This document shows positions 1 to 10,185 of a stretch of 22,476 nucleotides of DNA, in pieces. The notes under the pieces are model-generated. The model did no database searches, was not told the origin of the DNA, and saw only the letters and a list, made by a program, of their open reading frames with translations. Position 1 is the stretch's first letter, and every line of letters begins with the position of its first letter. The DNA lies in NCBI GenBank assembly GCA_008931825.1, contig QXVZ01027574.1, positions 4,503 through 26,978 on the forward strand, written 5' to 3'. This stretch comes from Phallusia fumigata (taxonomy: Eukaryota > Chordata > Ascidiacea > Phlebobranchia > Ascidiidae). Both the position numbers and the translations under genes were made by a program.

Positions 1-228
1 ATTCATGACATACCCTTTAGAGAGTTGTATAAGGCTTCGAGTTTCCTTTTGTCAACAGTTTGTCTTGAATCCCTGTATGCTTCAGGGTGGGAAAAGAAAC
101 TATCTGATGCGATATCAAGTCTCCAATTGTTGTGGACTAAACATGATATTGCAGACTTTTCGCTCAAGTTTGTTAGTGAAATGAACTGTCGGACCTTTTC
201 CCTCTGGGGTCCTTTCAGTTTGTGCTGA
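1..228 (+). CDS. possible C-terminal exon of an unidentified gene (partial, runs in from left edge)
   Basis: The frame starting at base 1 is open for 75 codons from the window edge to a TGA at 226-228. There is no ATG near the beginning, so if real it continues from upstream. The peptide mixes hydrophobic and charged residues like a helical protein (for example ESLYASGWEKKL, then SSLQLLWTKHDIADFSLKF) and ends in EMNCRTFSLWGPFSLC. I do not recognise the family. A splice-acceptor-like ttttgtcaacag at 49-60 could start an exon in another frame, which competes with this reading. The first AATAAA downstream on this strand is near 718. An open stretch of this length can occur by chance in this DNA. 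Confidence 0.3.
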   Translation: MHDIPFRELYKASSFLLSTVCLESLYASGWEKKLSDAISSLQLLWTKHDIADFSLKFVSEMNCRTFSLWGPFSLC

Positions 229-2023
229 AAAGCAACACCATTTAATGCTAAATTCAGTTTTAGATCTATGATTATGTTTGTTCAAATCATTTATCTTATT
301 AATTATATTTACAATTAAGGTAAATGTACATTGGATTAGTCGTGAAGTCTCAAAAATGACAAACTGTCCTAAGCCTTAAACATACACTACTACTAGTTTA
401 AAATAGAATGTTAAACATATTACCATATTCGGAAATTTTTTACTTCTGAAGTTTTAGACTTGCATGTGCATCACGATTCATCACAACTTGACTTAATTAA
501 ACATTGGGCTTTGAATTTGCGACTTAATTCATCAGGAATATCGCAAAACATGCAGAAATTTTAATTTGTCACAAAACTCTACAAACACCTTTCAAACAAC
601 AGATATGACAATGTTACAGTTTTGTAACATACCATACAACGATCTAACAAGAAGCAAAGGCCAAATGTTTTCGTAAGTTTTACGTTTGAGGCGGAAAACC
701 TTTTCTACGTGACCTCAGCAAATAAACAATGACAAACTACATCTTATCAAAAGGGAATTTGCCCTTATCAGCTGTTACTAACCAAGAACCAACAGTGGAT
801 TCACATACTTTGACCAAACCACTGTAGGAATCTGTTTCCAGGTTTGTTTCTTTACGGCCAGCATTCAAAATCCACAATAAATTTTTGTTGTATGCAGGAA
901 GCAATTTGTTTGCGATAAGGCTTGATTAAGGTTAACATTAATTTAAAATGTATAGCAACTAGGAAAGAATACCCGGTCATGTAGCTCAGTAATGTACCGA
1001 TTCTAAAATAGAACGATCGAACCCAAAATATGTGCGTGCAGACTATATAGTGCCGATCGGCTGCACCTCACGCAGTAAAAGTAATAGTCATGTTGTTTAC
1101 TGTGCAACATTTTAACTAATGCTGCGCTAAAAAAATTATTTACAAAAAGTTAAATCCACTAAGACTTGCAAATAGGGTTAGAACCACTGGAGAAGTGACT
1201 TGACTTGAGATTTGCCTATACTTAAGACTTGTTACCCAACACGGACAATGTGAAAATATTGGCTTCCACACAACAGAAAAAATGCGAGTGTTTTGTCACA
1301 AGCAAACTCTTTCCTGTTTATATGAACATGCATGGTTTGGTAATATTGACAGTCAACAAAACCGGTGCTTGTAAATAGTGTAGCCTATGCTTACATGCAT
1401 TTTTTTACTAAATGTGGAGATCCAATTTTGCGGATCCTGGTTCAGCTGCATTTTTGCAATTTTTTCATCGTATGGCCAATCATCGCGATATGTTAGCACG
1501 AAAGTCTGTTTGAGGGCCCATTCTTCCCCAGCGTGCCCCGCAAACCAACGCAAAAAACATGTTTGTTTTGACTATGCAACAATAGCTATAAAAAGCGTTG
1601 AAAAATTTGACTTTTTTGAAAAGTCAATAGCCTACTTTTTGCGTTTCGGGGGGTGTGCCTCTCCNTTTAAAAATTAACGTGTGTTTTTTTAACAACGAAT
1701 TGACTCACATAATTGTTTTTGTAACAAACGGATTGACATGGCTTGATCTTTAAAAGTGACAATGTTGAAAACTTAGAAACAGTTACAAGAACCTAACTAT
1801 GATGAATATTTTTGTCGAAACTATACACTGATAAATCCATGCAGACATATGATTGATACGTCATCACACCGACGCGCATTGCCTATAAGACGTCATGCGC
1901 GGTTTAGTGTTATCCATCACTTACACAGTAATCGCAAAATATTGATGAAGTCTGCTTAAAATTAAAATGTGCGCGGTTCTTTTCCCGTGAGGAGGGAAAC
2001 CCGACAGCCAAGCCCGGGCAATC
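229..2023. other. intergenic AT-rich stretch, no supported gene
   Basis: No frame here shows a recognisable protein. The 96-codon plus-strand frame at 1387-1677 begins at an ATG but is low-complexity and crosses the ambiguous base at 1665. An AATAAA at about 718 and another near 876 could serve a plus-strand gene entering from the left. Around 1175 there is a short terminus-like string (gttagaaccactgg) resembling the ends of hAT-type elements, with no partner found. Confidence 0.5.
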
Positions 2024-2258
2024 CCTTGTGGCTTAGCAGGAGACAACCGGTGGCGTGGTTGGAGAAAGGCAGCGTTTGTACGCCGAACTCTATTATTCCA
2101 AAACAAATCGATCGAAATATCGATCGCTTGGCGCTGTGGCAGGGTTCTGCGGTGGGCTGGGATTCAATTTCGCAATGGTATTTTTTGCAGTCTTACTTTT
2201 TACGCGGAGGAAGCGGCCACCCGGAGCGCAACATTTTCTCTCCGTTAGGATTTACTAG
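2024..2258 (+). other. GC-richer stretch with a transmembrane-like open frame, possible exon
   Basis: This block is richer in G+C and CpG than its surroundings. Downstream of an in-frame TAG and a possible acceptor (ggcttagcag), one frame stays open to a TAG at 2256-2258. It encodes a basic, tyrosine-rich stretch (RQRLYAELYYSKTNRSKYR), then a glycine-rich hydrophobic segment of about 20 residues (GFCGGLGFNFAMVFFAVLLF), then RRKR, the pattern of a single membrane span with a stop-transfer charge cluster. There is no ATG before the hydrophobic part, so an upstream exon would be needed. A second overlapping frame is also open from about 1969. The block could equally be promoter-like CpG-rich DNA. 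I do not recognise a family. Confidence 0.15.
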
Positions 2259-2697
2259 TTACATAAAACCAGGTCAAGCCACGTAACCAACCCTGTTCTC
2301 CTCAAAAACATTCGGATAACAGACAGCAAACAATTAGCGCATCCGTGTGGCAGCGCAGTAAAAAGGAAATTTTTTAGTTCGATCCTCGAGAGTCAACATA
2401 ACTGTCAAGCAGATTAATTTATATTAGTGATAAAGTAACCAACCGTCACTAGGCAACGGCTTTTCCCAAGAGACATGAATTTCGAATCACAACAAATCAA
2501 TCGTTGCCCATGACCGCCGTGAACATGAAACTACTTGCTGATCCAAGACGAAATCTCTCATCGTACTTTCCAGTTGCTGTTTACGAATCTTAATGTCCCC
2601 TTGAGTGTAATGGTTTTCTGAGAAAGCAATGTTGTCTACAAAAATTAATGGTTTCTTCTGTTGCTAACAATTATGCCGGTTATTTGGAATAAGATTG
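2259..2697. other. intergenic / 3' flank of the NALF-like gene
   Basis: No coding frame or repeat stands out. The right end is where transcription of the minus-strand NALF-like gene should terminate, just past its AATAAA. Confidence 0.5.
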
Positions 2698-2703
2698 TTT
2701 TAT
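2698..2703 (-). promoter_or_regulatory. candidate poly(A) signal AATAAA of the NALF-like gene
   Basis: Plus-strand tttatt reads AATAAA on the minus strand, about 70 nt downstream of the TAA at 2773-2775. That spacing suits a short 3' UTR. Confidence 0.5.
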
Positions 2704-2772
2704 TCCGAAAAAGGGTGTGAAACTGGCGGAATCGCATGGAAACACATTACTTGGCTTCAGCAAAAGCACACC

Positions 2773-5700
2773 TTAAATCCAAAACACACATATCGAAAAA
2801 GTGATAAAACAGAAAAAAATGAAAATAACACTGGCAAAATATGGTGGAGCATGGCTGTTTGTAGCGACTGTTGTTGAACTGTATCCAGCGTCGAACAGTC
2901 CTACATCTGTATGCCTTATTTTGTGAACAGTTGTTTCTGAGGCAGTGCTAGTTGCTGGGCTGGTCGCCACTGGTTCCACACTTTTAGCGCCAACCAGGTC
3001 AAAGTAATGACAATCTTTTGTGCGAGCAGGAGGTGGATTCTCAATGTCAAAACCTGGTGACAAAAACAAGATCCAACTTGTGAAAAAATAGTACTTTTGA
3101 GTTCCATAGGGTAGTGTAGCAAAAAGGCCAAACTTGAAAGATTATTTTTGTACTGAATCAGAATTTGATCTGGTTTCATTCTATCCACAACAGCAACACA
3201 CCACCCCTATACTATTCTGAGTTACGTTTGATAGCAGTTGGCACCACACATACATTTATACACTGAAGAAATGTTAAATTGTTCAACATTTTTACAGTTT
3301 AGGATTTTGCGACTAATTTTTTTTAAAATTAGTTTGCATATAGTTGCCAATTTATTTTGTTTCCGAGAAGGCAGTTGAAAACAAATTCTGGTACCCACAA
3401 AGTGTTTGTATGAAATTCATTTACAATCCTACATCAAAAAACTAACTACAAAAGTTTGTTTGGCTTTACAAGCTTTAGGTTTTGTAAAGTTTTTGTTTTT
3501 GGGGGCTTGAAGGGTTTAAAAATTATTTACTTGGCGGTCTATTGGCTTGGGTGAACACTTTTCAATTGTTACAATATAGAAGATTTACTTTTTTGTTTTG
3601 CTAGCTCCAAATTTTTAACCTCACATAGAATTACAAACGACTGGGAACAGCAGAGAATCAGCAGTGTTTAACATAGAGCAATCATGAATAAAACATTAAA
3701 CAGCTTGCAACATGGTATGCTACCGAATTCCAGAGAAACATAGACCGAGACTATATATATTCACCAAAATTATCTGCTTTATAATATTTGTCTTTGGAGT
3801 GCTTGGACCAAACTGTTTATATTTCATCATTTTATATCTTAGATTGCATCAATAATAAGAGCTCAACTACACCCACCTTTACATATAAAGGCGGGCTGTC
3901 CACCTCTTAATTTGGTTCGATTAAATATTCTAAAAAAAGGACAGAATGCCTCAACTTCCCCACAGTACTGGTCACACGGTAGAAGTTGTGATCTTGTCCC
4001 GTTGATACTAGTTCCGTAAACATTGTGACGCTGTGAGCATATCCACGATCTGTAGGAATGCTGTAGAAAGATAAAAATTGTAGTTGAGATTTGAATGTGA
4101 CACATTAATATGCAACTTTTTTACAAAAAAGGGCACCAAGTTTGTGTTAAAAAACTTTAGGTTTTATCCACATTATCCACAAAAATATCAGGTTTTTGTT
4201 TGCTGCATAACCAATCTTAATACTTTTGGAAATTAATACATTTGTTATAAACTAAAATGTTTTCAAAAATTACAAGAAAGCGATTCTTGGCTGTAGAACT
4301 ATGACCTTGTCAAGAAATCTTAATAATTGTGTGATTCAACATCGCATGAATAATTTATAAAGCTAACAGTTAATTAGTTTGTGTTTGCTTTGTGAAAGTG
4401 CAACAAGAAGTCACTGTTGAACTGGCAATGTTTATGGAATATCTTATTTGTATTAAGAAAATCTTGTCAGAAACAGCTCAGTGTACAATTTCACTGAATG
4501 CATTTTGCAAGGTTTTGGTGGAACATTTTTATTAAATAAATGACAACTATGAAGTTGTAAACACAACTTTTTTCTTTGCTGTAAGGCATAACATTTTTAA
4601 AAATGCTAAGACATTGGCATGAGAAATGTTGATAACATTCATAAATCATTTTACTACCCAAAATATTGGGGATTACACCAAACCTTTATATCAAACCTGA
4701 TAAATAGCAAAAACACAATAAGTCCTAACTAGTTTTGCTTGATCTGAATTTATACACTTGTATAGAATGGTTTTGAGGTAGAGGATATTTTTTAAAGACT
4801 ACAAGTTTGGAAAGCCATGCAATAAAGCATATAATACGTAAATCATCATTTGGACACATTTAAAATTTCATTGAATATATCCCAAATGCTTTTTGTTCCT
4901 TTAGGCCATATCAAAAAATGCAGATGGCAGAAAATCTATCTAGAAAAAGCCATGCCACCTATTGAGAGCAGGAGGGCAGCCACTGCTGCAGTGCACACAA
5001 TAATAGCAAATGAACCAGATCAATAAATACTGCAAGTAGGCCAGAAAAGTGTGATCAATACATTGAGAAGGAATAGCTTTACCTTTAAGTCATCATTGAC
5101 ATTTGAAGAATGGCTGGGAAAGTATGGGTGACAAATTCTAACTAATAACATTATGTATGGCTGTAAGACAATTTTACAATAAAGGATAATAGACCTAAAT
5201 GCATTTTGCTAATCCATTCCATTTTACACCTTTATTTACCCTTTTTATAAAGTGGAATATTAATTACTGTAAATTATTCAAATTAAAAAAACCTTTGGAA
5301 TAAATGGAAACATTTTTTTCGGAAATATGATACGAGTGTATAAATTTTCCTCATGCCACAAGGATGTGCACAACAAATTATTTTAGTTATATTTAAAATA
5401 TCAATGTTGGTTCCCAACAATAAATCCGGTTCTCTGGGGGAATTATTAATTTGATGCAATGATTTTTAACTGGGCAAAATAGATAGATCAAAAACACCAT
5501 GTTCTGTTAATCAAAAGAATAAAAAAATCACCAAAACAAAAAAATACACTGGCTGTACAGTTCATCAAATGTTGGGGTTTATCACTGGCTGTACAGTTCA
5601 TCAAATTATAAAACCCAAAATATTACGTGCGGAGCAGCTAAAAATTTAGTTTTGTAAGTAGTGACAGATATGACTTTTAGCATTTTACACCCACACAAAG

Positions 5701-7471
5701 CTAATAAACAGCAGTGGCTAAACCATGAAGGTTTTTTGGAGCTGAAAGCTCTGTTTAACTTGAAACAGCCATTTACGTTTTCGTACAGGAAAAACAATCC
5801 TAAATTTGTGCAAAATTTCTGTTGTTTTAATGAAGGGCAACCAAATTAAGTTCAACTTGGAGATTTTACTGCCAATTTTATTTCAACAAAATTGTGTAAA
5901 TAAAATCCGCAAAGTAAGGGAAGCATAATAGTTTTTTGACTCCTTTAGCACAAGATTTCCTCAATAGATATTATATATCATATGGACCTGATATGAAAAT
6001 TGATTTCATTGTAATTTGGACATACTCATTTATTTCAAATTTAAACAGTTGTACAGTGATAAATTGTTATACTCAGGGGATATTTTTTCACATCTCCTAC
6101 CTGTACCCATTATTTGCAACAATTAAAAAAAACTTTCCTAGCAAGCAAATTAAACTCACCAGGCACTCTGTCTCATTTCCTATAATGGAGAAATGGACCA
6201 AACTATATTTCATCATTTTAAATCTTAGATTGCATCAATAATAAGAGCACAATTAAACCCACCTTTACATATAAAGGCAGGCTGTCCACCTCTTAATTTG
6301 GTTCGATTAAATATACCCTATATTTGCAACAATTAAAAAAAAACTTTCCTAGTGTACAACTTAAACTCACCAGGCACTCTGTCTCATTTCCTATAATGGA
6401 GTAGTTATCAGGGGTGGCATACTTCCGTAACATGTTTCGAAAGATGACATATGCTTGATAAGCAGCCTGGTCATTAACCAGTATTCCTTCAACATCACAG
6501 TATGGGTTTTCAGATTTCATTTGCTTGCAGGAAAACTTGCAACTGCTCTTGCTATAATTGCATGAAAGCAAATTTTCCCACGAAAAATGGTGGCAAAACA
6601 ATGTATTATTCCATGGTTCCTTTTTGGACATGGACAGATCACAAGATGGGCTATCTTGTTGTCCATCTGAAGCATCCAAACTTTTGGAAAAATCTGTAAC
6701 ATGCCTTGATGTGTTTAAGTTCGTTATTTCGTGGCGAGCACAAAATTTCAGATGTTCATAGTATTCCATGCTGTATCGGTCTGGGTGTGACGTTAAACAT
6801 GCAGGTTCTTTTACTGAAGTATAAAAGTCTTTGTAAGTTGCCCTGGCCGTTACACAACCGCCCCTTGGTGAAGTGGCTTTTGCCGGGCGATAAGAATGCA
6901 CTGGGTGTAAAATGCTGGAGAGTAAAAGGAATAAAAAGAAACCACTCAAAGTGCTTGCTGAACACCTTTGTAGCAACCCAAGGCAATACGGGTTAAAAAA
7001 TGACCCATAGTTACAGGACTGAGACAAATATTTGTGTCGAGCACGAGGAAATACAAAAAAGTGAGTTATTTTCTCCTGAAAGGTGCATTTCACTGGGTAA
7101 GCTGCAGTGTAACACATTTTGCTTGATTTCGGTTGATGAGAACCACATGTGCATTTCATGGTAATCTGGTAATCTGAGTCAGGAACAGTACTGCTGTTAA
7201 GTGTTCTTGTTTCGCCAACATCAAAACTGTCCTGATTAGGTAAGCAGGTATCTGTGAAATGTTTGTTTCTAACTGTCAAGAATAAGCTTTGTTTTCGGCT
7301 TGGCACTTGTGCCTTAAGACAACATGCAGTGTCCATGTTATCTGGTACAACATTGCACTCTTCAGAGTTGGATAAACTTGAGTAATATGTCCAGTTTTTA
7401 TTATCTCCAACACAGCCTGTATCATTGGAGTCATGCAGATTTCTACACACCCAAAGGGGCAAAACATCCAT
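2773..7471 (-). CDS. FAM155/NALF/NLF-1-like (Mid1-related) NALCN auxiliary factor, three exons
   Basis: Exons on the minus strand are 7471..6371 (phase 0 donor CTG|GTGAGT), 4060..3877 (acceptor TTTCTACAG, donor AAAG|GTGGGT) and 3053..2773 (acceptor GTCACCAG, stop TAA). Phases close and give 521 residues from the ATG at 7471. Visible parts are a hydrophobic anchor near residues 175-193, a long Cys- and N-glycosylation-rich region, the block PCDQYCGEVEAFCPF followed by GGQPAFICKG (residues 395-429), a Ser/Thr-rich spacer, and a hydrophobic C-terminus ending CVFWI. The C-x-Q-Y-C-x-E-V-x3-C-P-F and GG-x3-F-I-C pattern, preceded by W-I-C-S-Q, matches the cysteine-rich domain of FAM155A/NALF1 as I remember it. 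That family helps fold and traffic the NALCN sodium-leak channel (human about 458 residues). Start is uncertain: the ATG at 7471 has A at -3 and G at +4, but the ATG at 7159 gives 417 residues and a more family-like distance to the anchor. Confidence 0.7.
4061..6110 (-). other. intron 1 of the NALF-like gene (distal part)
   Basis: About 2 kb of AT-rich intron. It holds a 24-bp direct repeat (5547-5570 and 5583-5606). Near 4925-5010 there is a short frame on the minus strand reading as a hydrophobic peptide (IIVCTAAVAALLLSIGG) ending in a stop; it has an in-frame TGA just upstream and no fitting acceptor, so I do not call it an exon. Nothing else is apparent. Confidence 0.5.
5547..5606. repeat. 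24-bp exact direct repeat, two copies at 36-bp period
   Basis: The string cactggctgtacagttcatc (plus aaat) occurs at 5547-5570 and again at 5583-5606, separated by 12 bp. It lies in intron 1 of the NALF-like gene. It looks like a small local duplication. Confidence 0.85.
6111..6190 (-). repeat. copy of the exon 1 / intron 1 border of the NALF-like gene
   Basis: 6111-6190 repeats 6321-6401 almost exactly, about 211 bp away. It includes the last 30 coding bases of exon 1 (minus-strand TCCATTATAG...TGCCTG, identical) and the donor GTGAGT. The intronic part carries a few changes near the stretch cctagcaagcaaat versus cctagtgtacaact. It lies 3' of the genuine exon 1 end, so it is a spare donor site inside intron 1. 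Confidence 0.85.
6194..6314 (-). repeat. copy of the exon 2 / intron 2 border placed inside intron 1 (possible 55-nt mini-exon)
   Basis: 6194-6314 matches 3804-3928, which covers the 3' end of exon 2, its donor and the first part of intron 2. The coding part (minus strand 6317..6263) differs from exon 2 by one synonymous change (CCC to CCT) after its first codon. A possible acceptor ATATAG, preceded by a T-run, falls exactly before GGT ATA TTT, so 6317..6263 would splice as a 55-nt exon in phase 0 and out in phase 1, the same phases as exon 2. Whether it is used cannot be seen from DNA. Confidence 0.75.
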
Positions 7472-7489
7472 GTTGGTTTGCATTGGCAA

Positions 7490-8786
7490 AGATCATGTTA
7501 ATAGCCAACTTTTTGCATTTAAATATCCATATTTTCCTGATGCTGTAAAAGCACAAAAAAACATGTTACAATTAATTGCAGAGACAAAAGTTAGTGATTT
7601 GTGGAAAAAAGTTAGAGCTTACATAAACATGCTATTGACAAACTTTTGGTGGAGGGATTTTAGCTATGAATATCGATCAAAGTGGTCCAAAAAAAGGTTG
7701 AGAACCACTATGCTAACATCTTTATTTTCTTGAATTTGCTGCTGTCCTATTAGCAAACCTGGGGAAAACTGTAAATATAAAAATAATTAAACATATATTT
7801 TCATCAATAATGTAAATATATTTACTATTATTTAATTAAAATAGAAGTCAAATTTCTGGACTCAAAGTACAATTTGGGCCCAATTTTTGTAAATCAGTTG
7901 ATGAAGACCCTGTTCTGACACTATGACAATTAAAACATCTTAACTAATATTAAAGCTTTGCTTCCACTGACGAACATTGTTAACTGCCTCATGTGGTGTA
8001 TAGGCACAGGCACAGCCACACAGGGACACACAACACAATCTACAAAAAGTCAGTTACGTAACTGGGGTCAGAAGCTTACAGAGAAAAAACAGAATAGAAA
8101 GCAAATCTAGAAATGATAAACATTAAGTGAGATAAAGTAACAATTTGAAAATCGGAGGATTGTGTCAATAAAGTTATTATCAATTGCATGACAAATTTTT
8201 AACCAGCCTCCACAATAAAGGGATACGGGTTGTGTACAAAACCAGCATAAAAAAGGGATACAAAACCACATTCAGGTCTTTTTCTGCCTACTGACCCAAA
8301 AGTGTTGCTGACCCTAGGACAATTCATTGTTTCAGTTTCTGTCACCTTGGCGGCTTGGCAGTACTGGCGTAGAAAAGCAGGATGTTAAACAAAACTGGCC
8401 TTACATAATAGCATAAAGATAAAACAAATTAAAAAAACATTTCCATTCCGCAGCTAAATTTGCAGCTTTCACCTACTACAGCACCAGCAACAACGGCAAG
8501 CAAGCAGTTTTACGGCGATGCTTGTTGTTATGAAGCTGATATACGGCGACACCTGGCGAGAAGTTAAATCAAAGTTCCACCCGCTAAGCAAGTGGTGCTT
8601 TGCTTTCTGCGTGCACAACATGTGGCCGTACGGTCAGGAATGCTATTTGAGGGTTTAAAAGTACGTGTAATGGTGGCCATTTAATATTACAAACTTTTCG
8701 GCTGCATAAAAAAATGCTAGAACAAGAAAATCATCAAAAAACCCTGCGCTAAGCGTATATCGGGACTTCTCATACTGTGGGTTAAT
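7490..8786. other. 5' flank of the NALF-like gene, no supported gene
   Basis: A minus-strand TGA two codons upstream of the TTG at 7489 closes the NALF-like exon 1 frame, so any 5' UTR or promoter lies here. At 7690-7706 the string ggttgagaaccacta resembles a hAT-type element end, without a visible partner. A short run around 8004-8034 is rich in CACAGG/CACAC. No clear core promoter can be assigned. Confidence 0.4.
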
Positions 8787-9198
8787 ATGTCGTTTTGGTA
8801 TCGGCAGAACATTGGCTCGAAATATCTGGAAAAAACGTATGGTAAGCAATTGACATAAAAGTTAGGCGCATATAAAGCCCTTTGCTATCGTTCGTTTTAA
8901 TGCTCTTGCGCATCACCCAGTGACGGCGGCCGCACGGAAAGTAGGTCGTAAAAACTTGGTATCAGGTACAGGTTTCAAAAACAAATGCAACTATTATCTT
9001 GCGCCCATTCCTGTGACGGTCAGACTTCTTAAATATGTTACAGTTACGTGTAAGCGCCGGAAGTTAGACGTAAAAACGGTTAACTTTGATAAGACGACAA
9101 GTGACGTTTCTGTTCCAGACAAGCGTAACCGTTTGGTCAACTGCTATGGTTTTGTGGTAACAAGAAGAAAGGTTGGGATATGGAATGGCAGAAAATAA
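8787..9198 (+). CDS. possible two-exon small basic protein, unknown function
   Basis: Exon 1 would be 8787-8841 (ATG with A at -3, reading MSFWYRQNIGSKYLEKTY, donor G|GTAAGC). Exon 2 would be 8921-9198 (acceptor gcgcatcacccag, stop TAA at 9196-9198). The 79-nt intron has a pyrimidine-rich stretch and a tttaat that could serve as branch site. Phase 1 out and phase 1 in join exactly to a 110-residue Lys/Arg-rich product ending VGIWNGRK. No domain, signal peptide or membrane span is visible and I recognise no family. AATAAA overlaps the stop codon. The case rests only on the splice signals and the joined open frame, so chance is a real possibility. It lies between the NALF-like gene and SUCLA2 and on the opposite strand to both. 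Confidence 0.22.
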
Positions 9199-10185
9199 AG
9201 GATCTTTATCTTTTAACACCTTCTAAACTCGATCAACCACGCAAAAAATTCCTTGAAGCGGAATAATTTAATTGTTTGATGGATGTCTTTTATGCATTAC
9301 ATTCCACGGTTTTAAGTGGTAAAAGAAGCCAAATTTACTGATGGCGGACAAAGAGCAAACCTCTGTAGGGCCGATTGACAATCCATCATCCACCATTAAA
9401 ACAAAGTAAAAAAAAAACGCCAACCTGACATAATGTGCATAACCTTGTTTTGCACGCCCGACACACACAACACACAAAACACGCAAGACAAACCGACGAA
9501 AGAACGTGCAATAGACGGAGGAATAGGGTCCAGAATAGCGGATTACCACAAAATGAAGTCAGACACGACGACACAGGCTTTGCTGTCGATGTGATCCACT
9601 TGTTGCAACTTGCTCTATTGAAGGTTGGCGTTGGATATAGGACAGGAAGCAAGGAATTCGCAACGTTGCTACGCTGGAATGCTGTTAGCATTTGAACTAC
9701 GCAAAAAAACGTTTTGAACATGGCCAACTGGTTTAATTCAGCCAACATATATTTTGTTCATCGAGTAATTGATAATGGTCATCCACGCAGTGTGATAAAG
9801 ACAATACGTTGAGGCCGTGCTTAAATAGAACGAAAGCAAAAATGTACCCTGCTTTTCGGCGCAACAATATTCTGTCGAGACAAGGCAAGGAAGGATTGTT
9901 TTGAACAAGGCAGGGCTTTGCAAAAAGCTGTTTGAACTTAAGTAACTTATAACGCAACGTTACCACTGTAAATATATGAAACTTAGGGTTTAGGGTTTTC
10001 AAAGTTAGGGTTTTCACTGTATAATTCATTTCGAAAGGTTGTAAAGCTAAATAGACACGGGATGAGCTTGATCGTTGAAAAAACACAGTTTCACCTGCCC
10101 GGCTTTCGAACTTTGGAGACGAAAAAAAACAACAACAAAATATAGATATATAATGAAAAATATTTTTTAAATTCGAGAGAACTTT
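9199..10185. other. intergenic / 3' flank of SUCLA2
   Basis: Several 85-120 codon frames are open on both strands (for example minus 9733-10086) but overlap one another, start at non-ATG codons and show no domain, so I do not call them. No canonical AATAAA for SUCLA2 is visible in the first few hundred bases after its stop. A TTAGGG-like tract lies at 9983-10015. Confidence 0.45.
9983..10015. repeat. short degenerate telomere-like tract
   Basis: The plus strand reads ttagggtttagggttttc, then aaag, then ttagggttttc: three TTAGGG units with irregular spacers. This is the animal telomere unit, here as a tiny interstitial tract just downstream of SUCLA2. Confidence 0.6.

Noticed and set aside
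975..1026. tRNA-like string (gtagctcag, then gatcgaaccc)
   Set aside because: The A-box-like part is on the plus strand, but the GGTTCGA-type box reads only on the minus strand, and no cloverleaf stems close.
1387..1677. 96-codon plus-strand frame
   Set aside because: It crosses an N, has no domain or biased composition, and lacks splice or poly(A) support.
4925..5022. Hydrophobic peptide frame in intron 1 of the NALF-like gene, as an alternative C-terminal exon
   Set aside because: The hydrophobic frame has a TGA just upstream and no acceptor in the right phase; the nearby TTGCAG acceptor leads into other frames.
6502..6996. Plus-strand frames opposite the NALF-like exon 1
   Set aside because: They are antisense shadows of a long coding exon with no independent support.
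7683..7706. hAT-type element end (ggttgagaaccacta)
   Set aside because: No matching inverted terminus or target-site duplication was found within a plausible distance; at most it is a relic.
9386..10086. Overlapping minus-strand frames of 117-120 codons downstream of SUCLA2
   Set aside because: They begin at non-ATG codons, overlap in different frames, contain the TTAGGG-like tract and show no recognisable domain.
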